The position numbers and the translations under genes were made by a program. Positions 7,988-17,692 of a stretch of 50,929 bases of DNA are shown one piece after another. Numbering within the stretch: the stretch's first letter is position 1; every line of letters starts with the position of its first letter. A model generated the notes under the pieces. The model ran no database searches, was not told where the DNA came from, and was given only the letters and a program-made list of their open reading frames with translations. The stretch spans positions 1 to 50,929 of the forward strand of contig JBGSQK010000066.1 of assembly GCA_041738135.1 (NCBI GenBank). The letters run 5' to 3'. Source of the stretch: JAGOMX01 sp041738135. GTDB taxonomy: Bacteria; Pseudomonadota; Alphaproteobacteria; JAGOMX01.

Positions 7988-9094
7988 ATGAAATCAAAAA
8001 TTTTACGAATTTTATCCACCGCACTCATAACGATGTCCTTAAATATGAAGGATTCTTCCGCAAGTTTGGTGGAGTTGTCCCCTGTACTTAGAACAGCCGC
8101 TTCCACTTCTACGAGACTGTTGATGAATACATCTTTTGAAAACTTTGCTTCTCAACCCACTTCTTTATTCAGAAATTTCACTCTTAAGGGTGGTGACCAG
8201 ATTAAGGAATTTAAGCATAGCAAGTTTTCTCCGAAGACAATAATGAACACCATTAACACTGTAAGCTTCATTTCTCTGCCTGGAATGGACCAATCATCGC
8301 CAGTCAATCTGTTGCGCCATTTAGAGTGGTGGCATTCAGACTCATATGACTCAAATGGACGTTTGCAATTGCTAGGATCTTCGAATTTAGTTATAGCATT
8401 GCTGCCACAAAGCATATTTGAAGATTTATCCAATGTTAAACAATTTATAACCTCACTAGGTTCTGGCAATAACATTTATTTCATGGGAGTTAAACCTGAT
8501 CAAGCATATTGGCTTGCACAAGGGTTACCTGATCAGAACCTTGAATCCATAGAACGAGGAAATCTGCCTTACAGCATTACAGTATTTAAGAACAGTGTTA
8601 AAAAGGTTTCTGGAGAAATCTCTCCATCAATTGGCTTTAAGCCTGGCACAGATACACTCGTATCTCTAATGATTAAAGAGATCTCTTCATTAAGTTTTGA
8701 GGATATAAACAAATGTAAGAGTTGTGGTAGCTTAGTAAAGCACCGACTTAGCATTCCTACAATAGAATACGCTCATAAAAGCGGGACCATCTTACGAATA
8801 GAATACGGAAAATGGTTGGAAGCAAGAGATATATTCCTCAAAAGCCAACAAGTATTTAACGAACCCAGCTTAACATACCCTAGAGCAGGAAAAGAACCTT
8901 ATGCAACATTTACTTTCCGCAATTTAAAAGGGAGTATTAAATTAGGAACTGGACCCAATTGTCATAAATGGTCCATAGAATATAGAGAAAATATGGAAAA
9001 TTGCTCTAATACTGAACAATGGGGACGATTCCATTTCCCCAGATTGACTACTGACCGTGAATTAGCCGGCGCACGTTACAGTAAAATGCAATAA
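7988..9094 (+). CDS. Orphan exported protein of unknown function
   Basis: I do not recognise this 368-residue protein. The ATG at 7988 follows GGAGA (7976-7980) at good spacing, and the promoter at 7922-7950 lies downstream of the longer possible ORF start. The N-terminus (MKSKILRILSTALITMSLN...SSAS) looks like a signal peptide. The body is Ser/Asn-rich with no membrane segments. A CKSCG pair lies about two-thirds in and two more Cys near the C-terminus, which could form disulphides or bind metal. Base composition is AT-rich compared with the flagellar genes. It stands alone between non-coding stretches, so a recent acquisition or lineage-specific secreted factor is possible; this is inference. 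Confidence 0.65.
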   Translation: MKSKILRILSTALITMSLNMKDSSASLVELSPVLRTAASTSTRLLMNTSFENFASQPTSLFRNFTLKGGDQIKEFKHSKFSPKTIMNTINTVSFISLPGMDQSSPVNLLRHLEWWHSDSYDSNGRLQLLGSSNLVIALLPQSIFEDLSNVKQFITSLGSGNNIYFMGVKPDQAYWLAQGLPDQNLESIERGNLPYSITVFKNSVKKVSGEISPSIGFKPGTDTLVSLMIKEISSLSFEDINKCKSCGSLVKHRLSIPTIEYAHKSGTILRIEYGKWLEARDIFLKSQQVFNEPSLTYPRAGKEPYATFTFRNLKGSIKLGTGPNCHKWSIEYRENMENCSNTEQWGRFHFPRLTTDRELAGARYSKMQ

Positions 9095-9155
9095 TAGCTA
9101 ACCTGACACTGGGTTGCCTTAAGTTTTGTAAACTTTGGAGTCCAATTGTTCATTC

Positions 9156-9263
9156 ATTAATCAGGCAACAGAACGATTTTGCTCGTTGTCGTTGCAAAGT
9201 TGCTATGCCCCATGAAGGTCTCAATATGACGGAATAGCCTATGCTGTTCTGCGCCTGATTAAT
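9156..9263. repeat. Hairpin-forming element in the gap before the SLC13 gene
   Basis: ATTAATCAGGC (9156-9166) is inverted at 9253-9263, and the match extends imperfectly into CAGAAC/GTTCTG, giving arms of about 18 bases around roughly 75 bases. On the minus strand the interior is open from stop to stop (about 31 codons, containing MGHSNFATTTSK), with the stops inside the repeat arms. It could be a small mobile (MITE-like) element. The rest of the gap 9095-9466 shows nothing I can assign. Confidence 0.45.
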
Positions 9264-9466
9264 AAGAACACAAGAATAAGTTACGCAGCGAAAAAACTTT
9301 GCTCAGTAAACTGTTAAATAGGCTCACTGGCAAAGGGTTAAATCAGTTTTAGAAACGAGATTTTAGCGCAAATGTAGTCTATGAAGCATGAGCTATGAGA
9401 TCGGGTGGGAGCATCATTCACGGGATAGCCCTAGTTTGTCATTTTAGCTTTCATAAATGCAAACAA

Positions 9467-11350
9467 TCAAAATGGCCAAAATATGGGGATAACGGTGACG
9501 CCAACTATAAGCATGATAATATTCATGGGAATCCCAATTTTCAGAAAATCTTTAAACTGGTAGCCGCCCGCCGCATAGACAAATGTGTTTGTCTGATAGC
9601 CAATGGGAGTAGCAAAGCTAGCGGAAGCACCGAACATTATGGCCACAACGAAAGGTCTAGGGTCATATCCCAGGGAAGTAGCTAAAGCAATAACGATTGG
9701 AGGAAGAAGAACAGCCACGGCACTATTTGTAACGATCTCTGTCAAAAGGGAGGTCAGTATATAGATAACCGCGAGTAAAGCTAAAGGCCCAAAACCCTCT
9801 ACAAGCTGTCCACCATATGTTACTAGCAATTTAGCTACCCCCGTATTTTCCATAGCTTTACCAATACCCAACATGCCAAAAATCATAAGGAGCACGCGCC
9901 AGTCAATCGCCCGGTATACTTTTTTAGAGCTAACACAACCAGTTATTATGACTGTAACAGCTCCTATGAGAGCTAAGCCGGCTATGGGCATAATGCGCAA
10001 AGCGCTTAATGCTACAAACACTACGATAGTTAGTATGGCTATAATTGCCTTTTGTTTATTTAATTCGAACCCACGGATAAAAGATGCATTGAGTATCTGT
10101 TCTGTATCAAATAATTGCTTCATATCGCTCTCTTTTCCCTCTAGAATGACCGAATCTCCTGACTTAAGTATAATATTGGCCAGATCCCCAGTGAAATTTT
10201 TGTCTGCGCGATGGAGAGCTAATACTAGACAACCATAAGCTCGCTTCAACCTAAGATCTTTGATTCTCAGGCCTATAAAACCTGATGCTGGGGGAAGCAC
10301 AGCTTCTACCACTGTAACATCCATTGGCAGCAAAGATCTGCCAGGTTGCTTATTTTGCAGACTAAACTCAATGCCCACATGCTTTTTCAGTTCCATAATT
10401 TCGTCTTTACTGAGCTTGAAGAGCAATTTGTCACCAGCCTCCAATTTCATTTCTCTGAAAGATACAAGTCCCTGTGGCAAGCTTTTTCCTGTCTCTTCTG
10501 GCCCAAATAATGCGGATGACATGTCATTTTGATCTTCCTCCGCTTCAAATGGCTGGCTCTTATTTGTTCCCACCTGCTTGCGCACCAGATCGAATATTTC
10601 GTAATCTTCATTCTTAGTGAACTTTATATCACCAAGTGAATGGCCTATTAATGGAGAATTTGATGGAATAATAGCTTCAGCCCAAAAACGCTTTGTGGGA
10701 ATCTCATCTAGCAGTTCATCTTTTGGCGCCTGCCTGTCAGGGAGTAAATACCGACCAAACAAAGCTAAGAATGTTAATCCTGCAGCCGCCATAATTAGGC
10801 CTGCGCCTGTAATTTCAAACATCTGGAAGGGCAACAATCCAGAATCCTGCACCACACCATTTACTAAGATGTTTGACGATGTTCCGATTAGAGTACATGT
10901 GCCACCCATGATAGCTGCATAAGAAAGAGGTATCAGATATTTAGATGGGCTATCTTTTAATTGTTGCGCAAGCGTTATCACCACGGGTGTTAATATAATT
11001 ACAATAGGCGTATTGTTCATGAACGCTGATAACAATACAACAAATAATATCATGGAAGTGATGCCGAGGTATTTCCTTTTCGCGGAGAGTTTTAACAACA
11101 AGCGGCCCATCATGTCAACAACACCGGTTTGATCTAGTGCCGCACTTATTACAAACATACAGGCAATAGTAATAGGGGCGCTGTTGCTAAAAACGGATAA
11201 CATATCTTTCGTATTAATTGCACCCACAACTAACAGAATAGCCATTCCAGTGAGGGCTATCATGTGAGGTTCATATATTTCCTTAACAAAAGAGAAAATG
11301 ACACCTGCTAAAACAACTAAAGTGATAGCAATGAAAAAGCTCTCTGGCAC
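9467..11350 (-). CDS. SLC13/DASS-family permease with two RCK_C domains
   Basis: This is an inner-membrane, probably sodium-coupled transporter for dicarboxylates, sulfate or similar anions; the substrate is not evident. The 627-residue protein has about five or six N-terminal membrane segments (residues 1-205). A soluble insert of about 220 residues carries two TrkA-C-like (RCK_C) domains (about 221-325 and 341-420), then the second half of the permease (about 430-627). The motifs SAFMNNTPIV (109-118) and GTSSN (156-160) match the SLC13 signature, and TEIVTNSAVAVLLPP is the matching second-half motif. The first RCK_C domain seems interrupted by a charged stretch of about 40 residues. It stands alone. 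Confidence 0.85.
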   Translation of the reverse strand: MPESFFIAITLVVLAGVIFSFVKEIYEPHMIALTGMAILLVVGAINTKDMLSVFSNSAPITIACMFVISAALDQTGVVDMMGRLLLKLSAKRKYLGITSMILFVVLLSAFMNNTPIVIILTPVVITLAQQLKDSPSKYLIPLSYAAIMGGTCTLIGTSSNILVNGVVQDSGLLPFQMFEITGAGLIMAAAGLTFLALFGRYLLPDRQAPKDELLDEIPTKRFWAEAIIPSNSPLIGHSLGDIKFTKNEDYEIFDLVRKQVGTNKSQPFEAEEDQNDMSSALFGPEETGKSLPQGLVSFREMKLEAGDKLLFKLSKDEIMELKKHVGIEFSLQNKQPGRSLLPMDVTVVEAVLPPASGFIGLRIKDLRLKRAYGCLVLALHRADKNFTGDLANIILKSGDSVILEGKESDMKQLFDTEQILNASFIRGFELNKQKAIIAILTIVVFVALSALRIMPIAGLALIGAVTVIITGCVSSKKVYRAIDWRVLLMIFGMLGIGKAMENTGVAKLLVTYGGQLVEGFGPLALLAVIYILTSLLTEIVTNSAVAVLLPPIVIALATSLGYDPRPFVVAIMFGASASFATPIGYQTNTFVYAAGGYQFKDFLKIGIPMNIIMLIVGVTVIPIFWPF

Positions 11351-11928
11351 GAATGAAATCCAATATTTATTTTTAATAAATCATAGCAAATAATACAAGA
11401 AAGGTAAAGCATGCCTAAGATTTGCTACGAAGCTAAAATCAGAACTCAGAACTAGATTTGATAAGACTAGAGATTACACTGCTTGAACTGAAATCAAATC
11501 AACACTCATATGGTCACACCATTCCTCATGACAATAAAGCTATATGAATAATTGAAGGTATCCGAGGGAAATGCATAGCTGTAGAAAGCCGTCTGCGATC
11601 CAGAGGGATAGATCAATTGCCTCATAAAAATACCCTTGCGCATCAAAAACATAATGAGCCGACCTCCGCTACTAGCTCTAGTATGTGCGTTTAAATGTAT
11701 AATTTATGACCCAAACCGCGTTGTTCAGTTGTACGCCTTGCAGTGCGACGGAAAAATATGTTACATATAGAATACTAAGGGAGTTTAAATTATCAAAAAG
11801 CAATCAGACTTATGACCCTATTAATCGTACCCATAGCCCTTAATTCTTAATATTATCTGTGGCAATTTTATTGTTACGCTCATATTGAGCGTCAGATGTA
11901 AGTGCAGATTAAACGATAGGAGCAAAAC
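11351..11928. other. Divergent intergenic region between SLC13 permease and secF
   Basis: This 578-base AT-rich gap separates two divergent genes and should hold both promoters. A TATAAT lies at 11698-11703 without a good -35. A perfect palindrome ACGCTCA-TAT-TGAGCGT is at 11876-11892, about 40 bases before the secF start. Just before secF, TAGGAG is a good ribosome site. No convincing gene was found on either strand. Confidence 0.4.
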
Positions 11929-12861
11929 ATGGCTTTGTTAAAAGTTGTCCCGGATGACATCTCACTTAACTTTGTTAAGTGGCGTTTTATATCTTTTTTT
12001 ATATCAGGCTTTGTTGTCCTGCTTTCAGCCGTTCTATTCTTAACAAAAGGCTTAAATTACGGGGTTGATTTTAAAGGTGGAATTTTATTAGAAATTCGAA
12101 CTCAAGGCCCGGCAGATTTGAGCCTACTACGCAGCAAGCTTGGAGCCCTTGGGCTGGGGGATATCAAATTACAAAAATTAGGAAGCCCTCAAGACGTTGT
12201 TATTCGCATAGAACTACAACCTGGGGGAGAGCAAGAGCAGAATAAAACAATTAAGGAAATACGTGAAGTGCTTGGTGCTGAAGTAGATTATCGACGTGTG
12301 GACACGGTCGGGCCAAAAGTCAGTGAATCTCTCATATATAATGGAATATTAGCTGTTTGCTTTTCCTTTTTATCTATGTTCGCCTATCTTTGGATAAGAT
12401 TCGAATGGCAATTTGGTCTATGCGCTATTATTGCTCTAATCCATGATTGTTTTAGCGTTCTCGGTTTTTATGTAATCACTGACTTAGAGTTTAATCAGAT
12501 CTCTATAATTGCATTTCTGACAACTGCAGCTTATTCTATTAATGATACGGTTGTTATGTTTGACCGCATACGTGAAAATATGAGAAAGTATAAAAGCACC
12601 AAACTTTCAGAGATTGTAAATATAAGCATTAATAACACCTTGTCACGAACCACCCTGACTTCTATTACAACCTTGCTGGCGCTAACAACATTATATTATT
12701 TTGGCGATGCTGTGCTAGAAAACATTGCGTTGCCAATTATTTGGTCAGTTATCATAGGGACGTACTCCTCCATTTTTATAGCCGCAGTGTTGCTTCTATA
12801 TTTTAAACCAAGGCCTGAAATTGTCTCGATGGAATCTATTCCTATAGAAGGTGAAGATTGA
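11929..12861 (+). CDS. secF: Protein translocase subunit SecF
   Basis: SecF works with SecD and SecYEG to pull exported proteins across the inner membrane using the proton gradient. The 310-residue protein has the N-terminal membrane helix, the SecF signature LNYGVDFKGGILLEIRT (about 43-59), a periplasmic domain, and five further membrane helices with SINDTVVMFDRIRENMRKYK (family D4 motif) and NNTLSRTTLTSITTLLAL. Length is normal. It lies alone, without secD or yajC, flanked by a permease and nhaA, and its DNA is AT-rich (22 G/C in bases 12001-12060). Confidence 0.95.
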   Translation: MALLKVVPDDISLNFVKWRFISFFISGFVVLLSAVLFLTKGLNYGVDFKGGILLEIRTQGPADLSLLRSKLGALGLGDIKLQKLGSPQDVVIRIELQPGGEQEQNKTIKEIREVLGAEVDYRRVDTVGPKVSESLIYNGILAVCFSFLSMFAYLWIRFEWQFGLCAIIALIHDCFSVLGFYVITDLEFNQISIIAFLTTAAYSINDTVVMFDRIRENMRKYKSTKLSEIVNISINNTLSRTTLTSITTLLALTTLYYFGDAVLENIALPIIWSVIIGTYSSIFIAAVLLLYFKPRPEIVSMESIPIEGED

Positions 12862-12897
12862 GAACTGTTTACAGAACAGCGCATATGGATTTCTGTG

Positions 12898-14070
12898 CTA
12901 AATTGATTTTATAGATTTTTTTGTTGTAAGGAGTAAAAGAGTAATGCCAGTTAAAGCTGATAAGAGTGATCCGCACAGAACGCCTATACGTACAGATGCC
13001 TCATGAGCTGCATCTGTAAATGCTAATGAACCAATAAAAAGGCTCATTGTAAAGCCCACCCCTGTAAGGACAGCCATGCCGTAATATTGAGGCCAAGTAA
13101 CCTGATTTGGAAGCCGACAAATGCCTAAAATGTTGGCCAGCCAAGTAAAAAGCATAACCCCCATTTGTTTACCAAAATAGAGTCCCAAAATGATGCCCAG
13201 AGTTATGGGATTCAAAAAGGTATCCAGCGTGGTGCCTGCAAATGAAACTCCCGCATTCGCAAATGCAAAAATAGGAATAACGCCAAATGAAACCCAAGGA
13301 TACAGGGCGTGTTCCATTACTTTAAGCGGTGATTTTCCATCCTCATTTTTACATTTTAGGGGAATGATCGTGCCTAACGCAACGCCGGCAAGTGTTGCAT
13401 GAACACCTGATTTTAGAACGCAAGCCCATATGAATACCCCTGTTATCATGTATGGCCCTAGACTAGTTACGCCCCTCCAATTCATGAATGCAGCTACATA
13501 AAGGCCTGCACAAGCCAGAATTAAAGACAGCGTTGATATCTTTGCGGTGTAAAATATCGCTATGATAAGAACTGCCATGAGGTCATCGGCAATAGCAATG
13601 GCGACGAGACAGACCTTCAGGGCTATAGGTATGCGGTCGCTTAAAATCATAATGATACCCAAGGCAAAAGCAATATCCGTTACCACTGGAATGGCCCATC
13701 CGTTAAGGGCTATTGGGTTGTCCCAATTGATAAATGCATAAATTATGCCCGGAATAATCAAGCCGCCAAGTGCTGCAATAGCAGGAAGTATGGCCTTATC
13801 GAAAGAAGATAGATTTCCCTCAAGCAGTTCGCGCTTAATCTCAAGGCCTACCATAAGAAAGAATATCGCCATCAACCCATCATTGATCCAAAGCAGCAGT
13901 GGCTTATCTATAATGAAATTTCCAGCTTGAATAACAACTGGAATGGATTTGAATCCATCGTAAAGGCCTATCAATGGTGTATTAGAAAAGATAAGTCCAG
14001 CAACGGCTGCCATGCAGAGAAAAATTCCTGGCGCTGTCTTGGATTGTAAAATACGTGTGAGGGTGTTCAT
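12898..14070 (-). CDS. nhaA: Na+/H+ antiporter NhaA
   Basis: NhaA is an inner-membrane antiporter that exchanges two protons for one sodium ion, used in pH and salt control. From the ATG at 14070 it has 390 residues, the normal length, with about 12 membrane segments. The ion-binding aspartate pair is visible in AIAIADDLMAVLII, and VVTDIAFALGIIMIL and the TLAGVALG motifs fit the family. An upstream TTG at 14094 would add eight residues without a better ribosome site, so I prefer 14070. It is convergent with secF, 36 bases away. Confidence 0.95.
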   Translation of the reverse strand: MNTLTRILQSKTAPGIFLCMAAVAGLIFSNTPLIGLYDGFKSIPVVIQAGNFIIDKPLLLWINDGLMAIFFLMVGLEIKRELLEGNLSSFDKAILPAIAALGGLIIPGIIYAFINWDNPIALNGWAIPVVTDIAFALGIIMILSDRIPIALKVCLVAIAIADDLMAVLIIAIFYTAKISTLSLILACAGLYVAAFMNWRGVTSLGPYMITGVFIWACVLKSGVHATLAGVALGTIIPLKCKNEDGKSPLKVMEHALYPWVSFGVIPIFAFANAGVSFAGTTLDTFLNPITLGIILGLYFGKQMGVMLFTWLANILGICRLPNQVTWPQYYGMAVLTGVGFTMSLFIGSLAFTDAAHEASVRIGVLCGSLLSALTGITLLLLTTKKSIKSI

Positions 14071-14501
14071 TTTATGGCCTTTTTCCCAGTACAACCGAAT
14101 TGCATGCCTTAAAGTTTATCAGCTTTGCAACACTGATAAAAGGACTAAACTCTCAGCCCTGCAAGTGATGTATCCATGAAAATTGCCAATCTTAGTAAAA
14201 AGGACGTTAAATTAGACGTATGTTTTGCGTTATCTGAACTCATGAATATCTGTACTGACTATTTCGGATGAAATATTAGGGATTATTTCTCAGCAGATTG
14301 CCATTAATCATATCCCCATATCTAAATTATATCTATGGGCGTGTCTAATAACGGTATTTACTATGAAGTAGCAAGTCTCACAAAAAAGCACTAGTGGTTT
14401 GCTCAAGTCTTACTAAACCAACCAATACTCTGATTGTGCCTATATCATGCGTTATGGGAACAAGCAGTGGCCCGATGAACCAATGCCGAGTGCGTTCATT
14501 C
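14071..14501. other. Non-coding gap between nhaA and tyrS
   Basis: This stretch of about 430 bases is upstream of nhaA and downstream of tyrS, both on the minus strand. One 31-residue plus-strand ORF (14176-14271) lacks a ribosome site and is not supported. An 8-base palindrome CACTAGTG near 14391-14398 is followed on the minus strand by a T6 run, at best a weak terminator for tyrS. Nothing else was recognised. Confidence 0.3.
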
Positions 14502-15755
14502 TTAATCTTGGGTCATTTTCACCACTGCATGCTTTTTCTTCCCCGCGGAAAGTTTGATATCCTCAGCCATGGATGTGATTTTTAGGTCTTCATCATTGAT
14601 GGCTTGATCATTCAGGCGTGCTCCGCCGCCGCGGATTAGTCTTTTGGCTTCGCTTTTGCTGGATGCCAGGCCTGTTTCTACGAAAAGATCTAGAATGGAA
14701 ATTCCGGATGATAGGCGGTCTGAGCTTATCTCTACGATGGGTAGGGCTGAAAGGTCGCCGCCAGATTTGTGTTCGAATAGTTTTTCTGCCGTTGCCCGGG
14801 CTTCTTGCAGGGCTTCTTCACCGTGTAGCATTCTGGTGACTTCATCGGCTAATATCTTTTTGGCTTCGTTGATTTCTTGGTCTTTGAGTGCCTCAAGTTT
14901 TTGGATTTCAGCAATGGGTAGCTCCGTAAAGAAACGTAAGAATCGGCCTACATCAGCATCTTCTGTGTTGCGCCAATACTGCCAGAAATCGTATGGGGAG
15001 AGCTTATCTGCGCGCAGCCAAACAGCCCCGCTGGCTGTTTTTCCCATTTTTTCGCCTGAGGATGTGGTGATGAGGGGGGATGTGAGTCCAAACAATTGTT
15101 TGTGCGCGACTCTGCGTCCTAGTTCTACACCATTGATAATATTTCCCCATTGGTCGGATCCGCCCATTTGCAAAAGACAGTTTTCTTTTTGTGCTAGATG
15201 AACGAAGTCGTAGGCTTGAAGGATCATATAGTTAAATTCGAGAAAGGTAAGAGGCTGCTCGCGCTCAAGACGTAGCTTTACGCTGTCAAACGTGAGCATG
15301 CGGTTGATCGTAAAGTGTGGGCCGAAATCTCGTAAGAAATCGATGTAATTCAAATGATCTAGCCAGCCTCGGTTATCATCCAAGGTTGCATCTGTGGGAC
15401 CTTTGCCGAAATTCATATATATTTTGAAGATCTCAGAGATGGCTTTCAGATTGTGATCAATCTGCGCGTCATCCAACATTTGACGAGATGTATCCTTACC
15501 AGAGGGGTCTCCCACTTTCGTTGTGGCGCCGCCCATTAGTACCAGAGACTTATGGCCTGTCTTCTGGAATAATCTTAAGAGCATGATGGGTAATAAGCTG
15601 CCCACATGAAGGCAATCTGCTGTGGCGTCAAATCCAATATAGCCTGTGACTGGGCCTTGCAATAGCTGTTGATCTAGGGCTTCAAGATCTGTTCCTTGAT
15701 GGATAAAGCCGCGAATTTGTGCTTGCTGTAAAAACTCAGATTTGTATTGTGTCAT
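14502..15755 (-). CDS. tyrS: Tyrosyl-tRNA synthetase
   Basis: TyrRS charges tRNA-Tyr with tyrosine in the cytoplasm. The 417-residue class I enzyme shows the HIGH-type motif HVGS (residues 50-53), the tyrosine-site region (GYIGFDATADCLHVGS), the tRNA/ligand helix QMGGSDQWGNI (196-206), the KMSKS-type motif KMGKT (236-240) and a C-terminal S4 RNA-binding domain (from about 350). Length is typical of the bacterial TyrRS-1 group. It is monocistronic and divergent from phaC, 100 bases apart. Confidence 0.97.
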   Translation of the reverse strand: MTQYKSEFLQQAQIRGFIHQGTDLEALDQQLLQGPVTGYIGFDATADCLHVGSLLPIMLLRLFQKTGHKSLVLMGGATTKVGDPSGKDTSRQMLDDAQIDHNLKAISEIFKIYMNFGKGPTDATLDDNRGWLDHLNYIDFLRDFGPHFTINRMLTFDSVKLRLEREQPLTFLEFNYMILQAYDFVHLAQKENCLLQMGGSDQWGNIINGVELGRRVAHKQLFGLTSPLITTSSGEKMGKTASGAVWLRADKLSPYDFWQYWRNTEDADVGRFLRFFTELPIAEIQKLEALKDQEINEAKKILADEVTRMLHGEEALQEARATAEKLFEHKSGGDLSALPIVEISSDRLSSGISILDLFVETGLASSKSEAKRLIRGGGARLNDQAINDEDLKITSMAEDIKLSAGKKKHAVVKMTQD

Positions 15756-15855
15756 GTTTGGTCCATTTTCTTATCACTCATCAGACTTATAGCAAGAAAT
15801 TTAGCATAGTGTTATACTCTTTGCTAAAGAAGAATAATGCGGGGATGTCAGAAAA

Positions 15856-17664
15856 ATGTCAAAAAATGAAAGATCAGAGGGGAATGGGTCTCAACAGCTT
15901 GACCAAATTTCACAGGACATCTTGCGCTTGAGTGCGGAGATTCAAAAATATTTGACGCATGCGTCCCAGTCTAGCGATGTTTTTCACGCAGCAACTCCTA
16001 ATGTGCAGGGTATTAGTAAAGCATTTCTTGAGGCATTCCAGGAATTTTTGCGGAACCCGCAGAAAGTGAATGAAGCAACCGAGCAGTTGATGAAAGATTA
16101 TTTTCAGCTCTGGCAATCCAGTTTGATGCCACAAGGGATTGAAAAACAAGTTGTATCGCCATCACCTTCTGATCGTCGGTTTAAGGATCCTTTGTGGTCT
16201 CAAAACCCGGCTTCGGCATTTTTGATGCAATCATATCTGCTTTATGCTCGTTGGGTGGAAGCCGTGGCTGATGATCTGGAAGGGCTTGATGACGAAACGC
16301 GTCGGAAAATCAAGTTTTATTCTAGGCAGTTCGTGGATGCAGTTGCGCCAAGCAATTTTGCTTGGGCCAATCCGGCTGTTTTGCAAAAAACCGCTGAAAC
16401 CCACGGGGATAATCTTATCAAGGGCATGACACGTTTTCTCGAGGATCTGCAAAAAGGCAATTCTCTGGTCAATATCACAAATACGGACCGCAGCGCATTT
16501 GAAATTGGTAAAGATATAGCGGTTACCCCCGGTAAAGTGGTTTTTCAAAATGAAATGATGCAATTGATTCAGTATATGCCTGCCACCAAAAAAGTTAAAA
16601 AGACCCCTCTGTTAGTGGTGCCTGCGTGGATTAACAAATTTTACATTCTGGATCTGCAGCCGAGGAATTCGTTTGTTCAATGGCTGGTGAATCAAGGGCA
16701 TACGGTGTTTATTGTGTCTTGGGTCAATCCTGGGATTAAACATAAAGACACTCTTTTTGATGACTATCTGAAGAAGGGTTCCTTGGAGGCTATACGTGTT
16801 ATTCAAGAGATTACGGGCGAAAAGCTTGTGAACCTGATCGGGTTTTGTCTAGGGGGGATATCTCTTTCGGCTTTGATCGGGTATTTGCAAAAAGATGCCA
16901 AGAAGATGATTAAGTCACTTACCTTGATGGCAGCGCCTTTGGATTTTTCGCAAGCGGGTGAGCTTACCATTTTCACAGACGAAGATTACATGCGACAGGT
17001 TTCGGCACGCATGGGCGATCTGGGGCTATTGGACGGGGCAGCCATGGCCGCAACTTTTAATATGCTGCGCGCTAATGATCTCATTTGGTCGGCGTTTATT
17101 AATAACTATCTGCTGGCCAATGAGCAACCGCAATTTGATATGCTCTATTGGAATGCGGATGCCACGAACCTGCCTGAGAAAATGTTTAAGTATTATATTC
17201 AGGAAATGTGCGTGAAGAATGCACTGCTTAAGAAAGATGAGCTGCATATGTTGGGACAGGCCATTGATATCTCGAAAGCTGACATACCTGTATTCATGTT
17301 TGGTGCTCACGACGATCATATTGCGCCTTGGAAGAGTATGTACTCGGCTGTTTCAAAGTTGCATGGTCCTGTAAAATTTGTACTGGGAGGCTCAGGCCAT
17401 GTGGCCGGTGTGGTTAACCATCCTGATCAGAACAAATATGGTCATTGGGAACATGATGCTTATCCCGCAGATGCCAATGAGTGGCTGAAAAATGCCAATT
17501 ATAGCAACGATTCATGGTGGCTGACTTGGCGAAAATGGGTAAAACAATTTGCTGCAGAAGAGATCGATGCAAAGGAGCGTGCGCCGGGGCAGGGTGCTTA
17601 TAAGGCCATTGAAGACGCGCCGGGCAGTTATGTAAAGATCACGGCAGAAGAGGCTTTGAAATGA
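15856..17664 (+). CDS. phaC: Class I poly(3-hydroxyalkanoate) synthase
   Basis: PhaC polymerises hydroxyacyl-CoA into polyhydroxyalkanoate storage granules. The 602-residue protein has the class I N-terminal region and an alpha/beta-hydrolase domain with the lipase-like box GFCLGG. The catalytic Cys is 331, the Asp is in HDDHIAPW (486/487) and the His is in SGHVAGV (515). Other hallmarks are VVPAWINKFYILDL and FIVSWVNPG. No phaA, phaB, phaP or phaR lies nearby, so monomer supply must be encoded elsewhere. The start ATG 15856 fits the family length. An upstream promoter in the tyrS/phaC gap is likely but not clear. Confidence 0.95.
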   Translation: MSKNERSEGNGSQQLDQISQDILRLSAEIQKYLTHASQSSDVFHAATPNVQGISKAFLEAFQEFLRNPQKVNEATEQLMKDYFQLWQSSLMPQGIEKQVVSPSPSDRRFKDPLWSQNPASAFLMQSYLLYARWVEAVADDLEGLDDETRRKIKFYSRQFVDAVAPSNFAWANPAVLQKTAETHGDNLIKGMTRFLEDLQKGNSLVNITNTDRSAFEIGKDIAVTPGKVVFQNEMMQLIQYMPATKKVKKTPLLVVPAWINKFYILDLQPRNSFVQWLVNQGHTVFIVSWVNPGIKHKDTLFDDYLKKGSLEAIRVIQEITGEKLVNLIGFCLGGISLSALIGYLQKDAKKMIKSLTLMAAPLDFSQAGELTIFTDEDYMRQVSARMGDLGLLDGAAMAATFNMLRANDLIWSAFINNYLLANEQPQFDMLYWNADATNLPEKMFKYYIQEMCVKNALLKKDELHMLGQAIDISKADIPVFMFGAHDDHIAPWKSMYSAVSKLHGPVKFVLGGSGHVAGVVNHPDQNKYGHWEHDAYPADANEWLKNANYSNDSWWLTWRKWVKQFAAEEIDAKERAPGQGAYKAIEDAPGSYVKITAEEALK

Positions 17665-17692
17665 CACGAAATATTTGGGGAGAGGCGTTAGC

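Noticed and set aside
11540..11665. Minus-strand open frame of about 40 codons in the SLC13/secF gap
   Set aside because: No start codon with a ribosome site and no recognisable homology; likely chance.
14176..14271. 31-residue ORF in the nhaA/tyrS gap
   Set aside because: No ribosome site, no domain, and it does not adjoin any operon.
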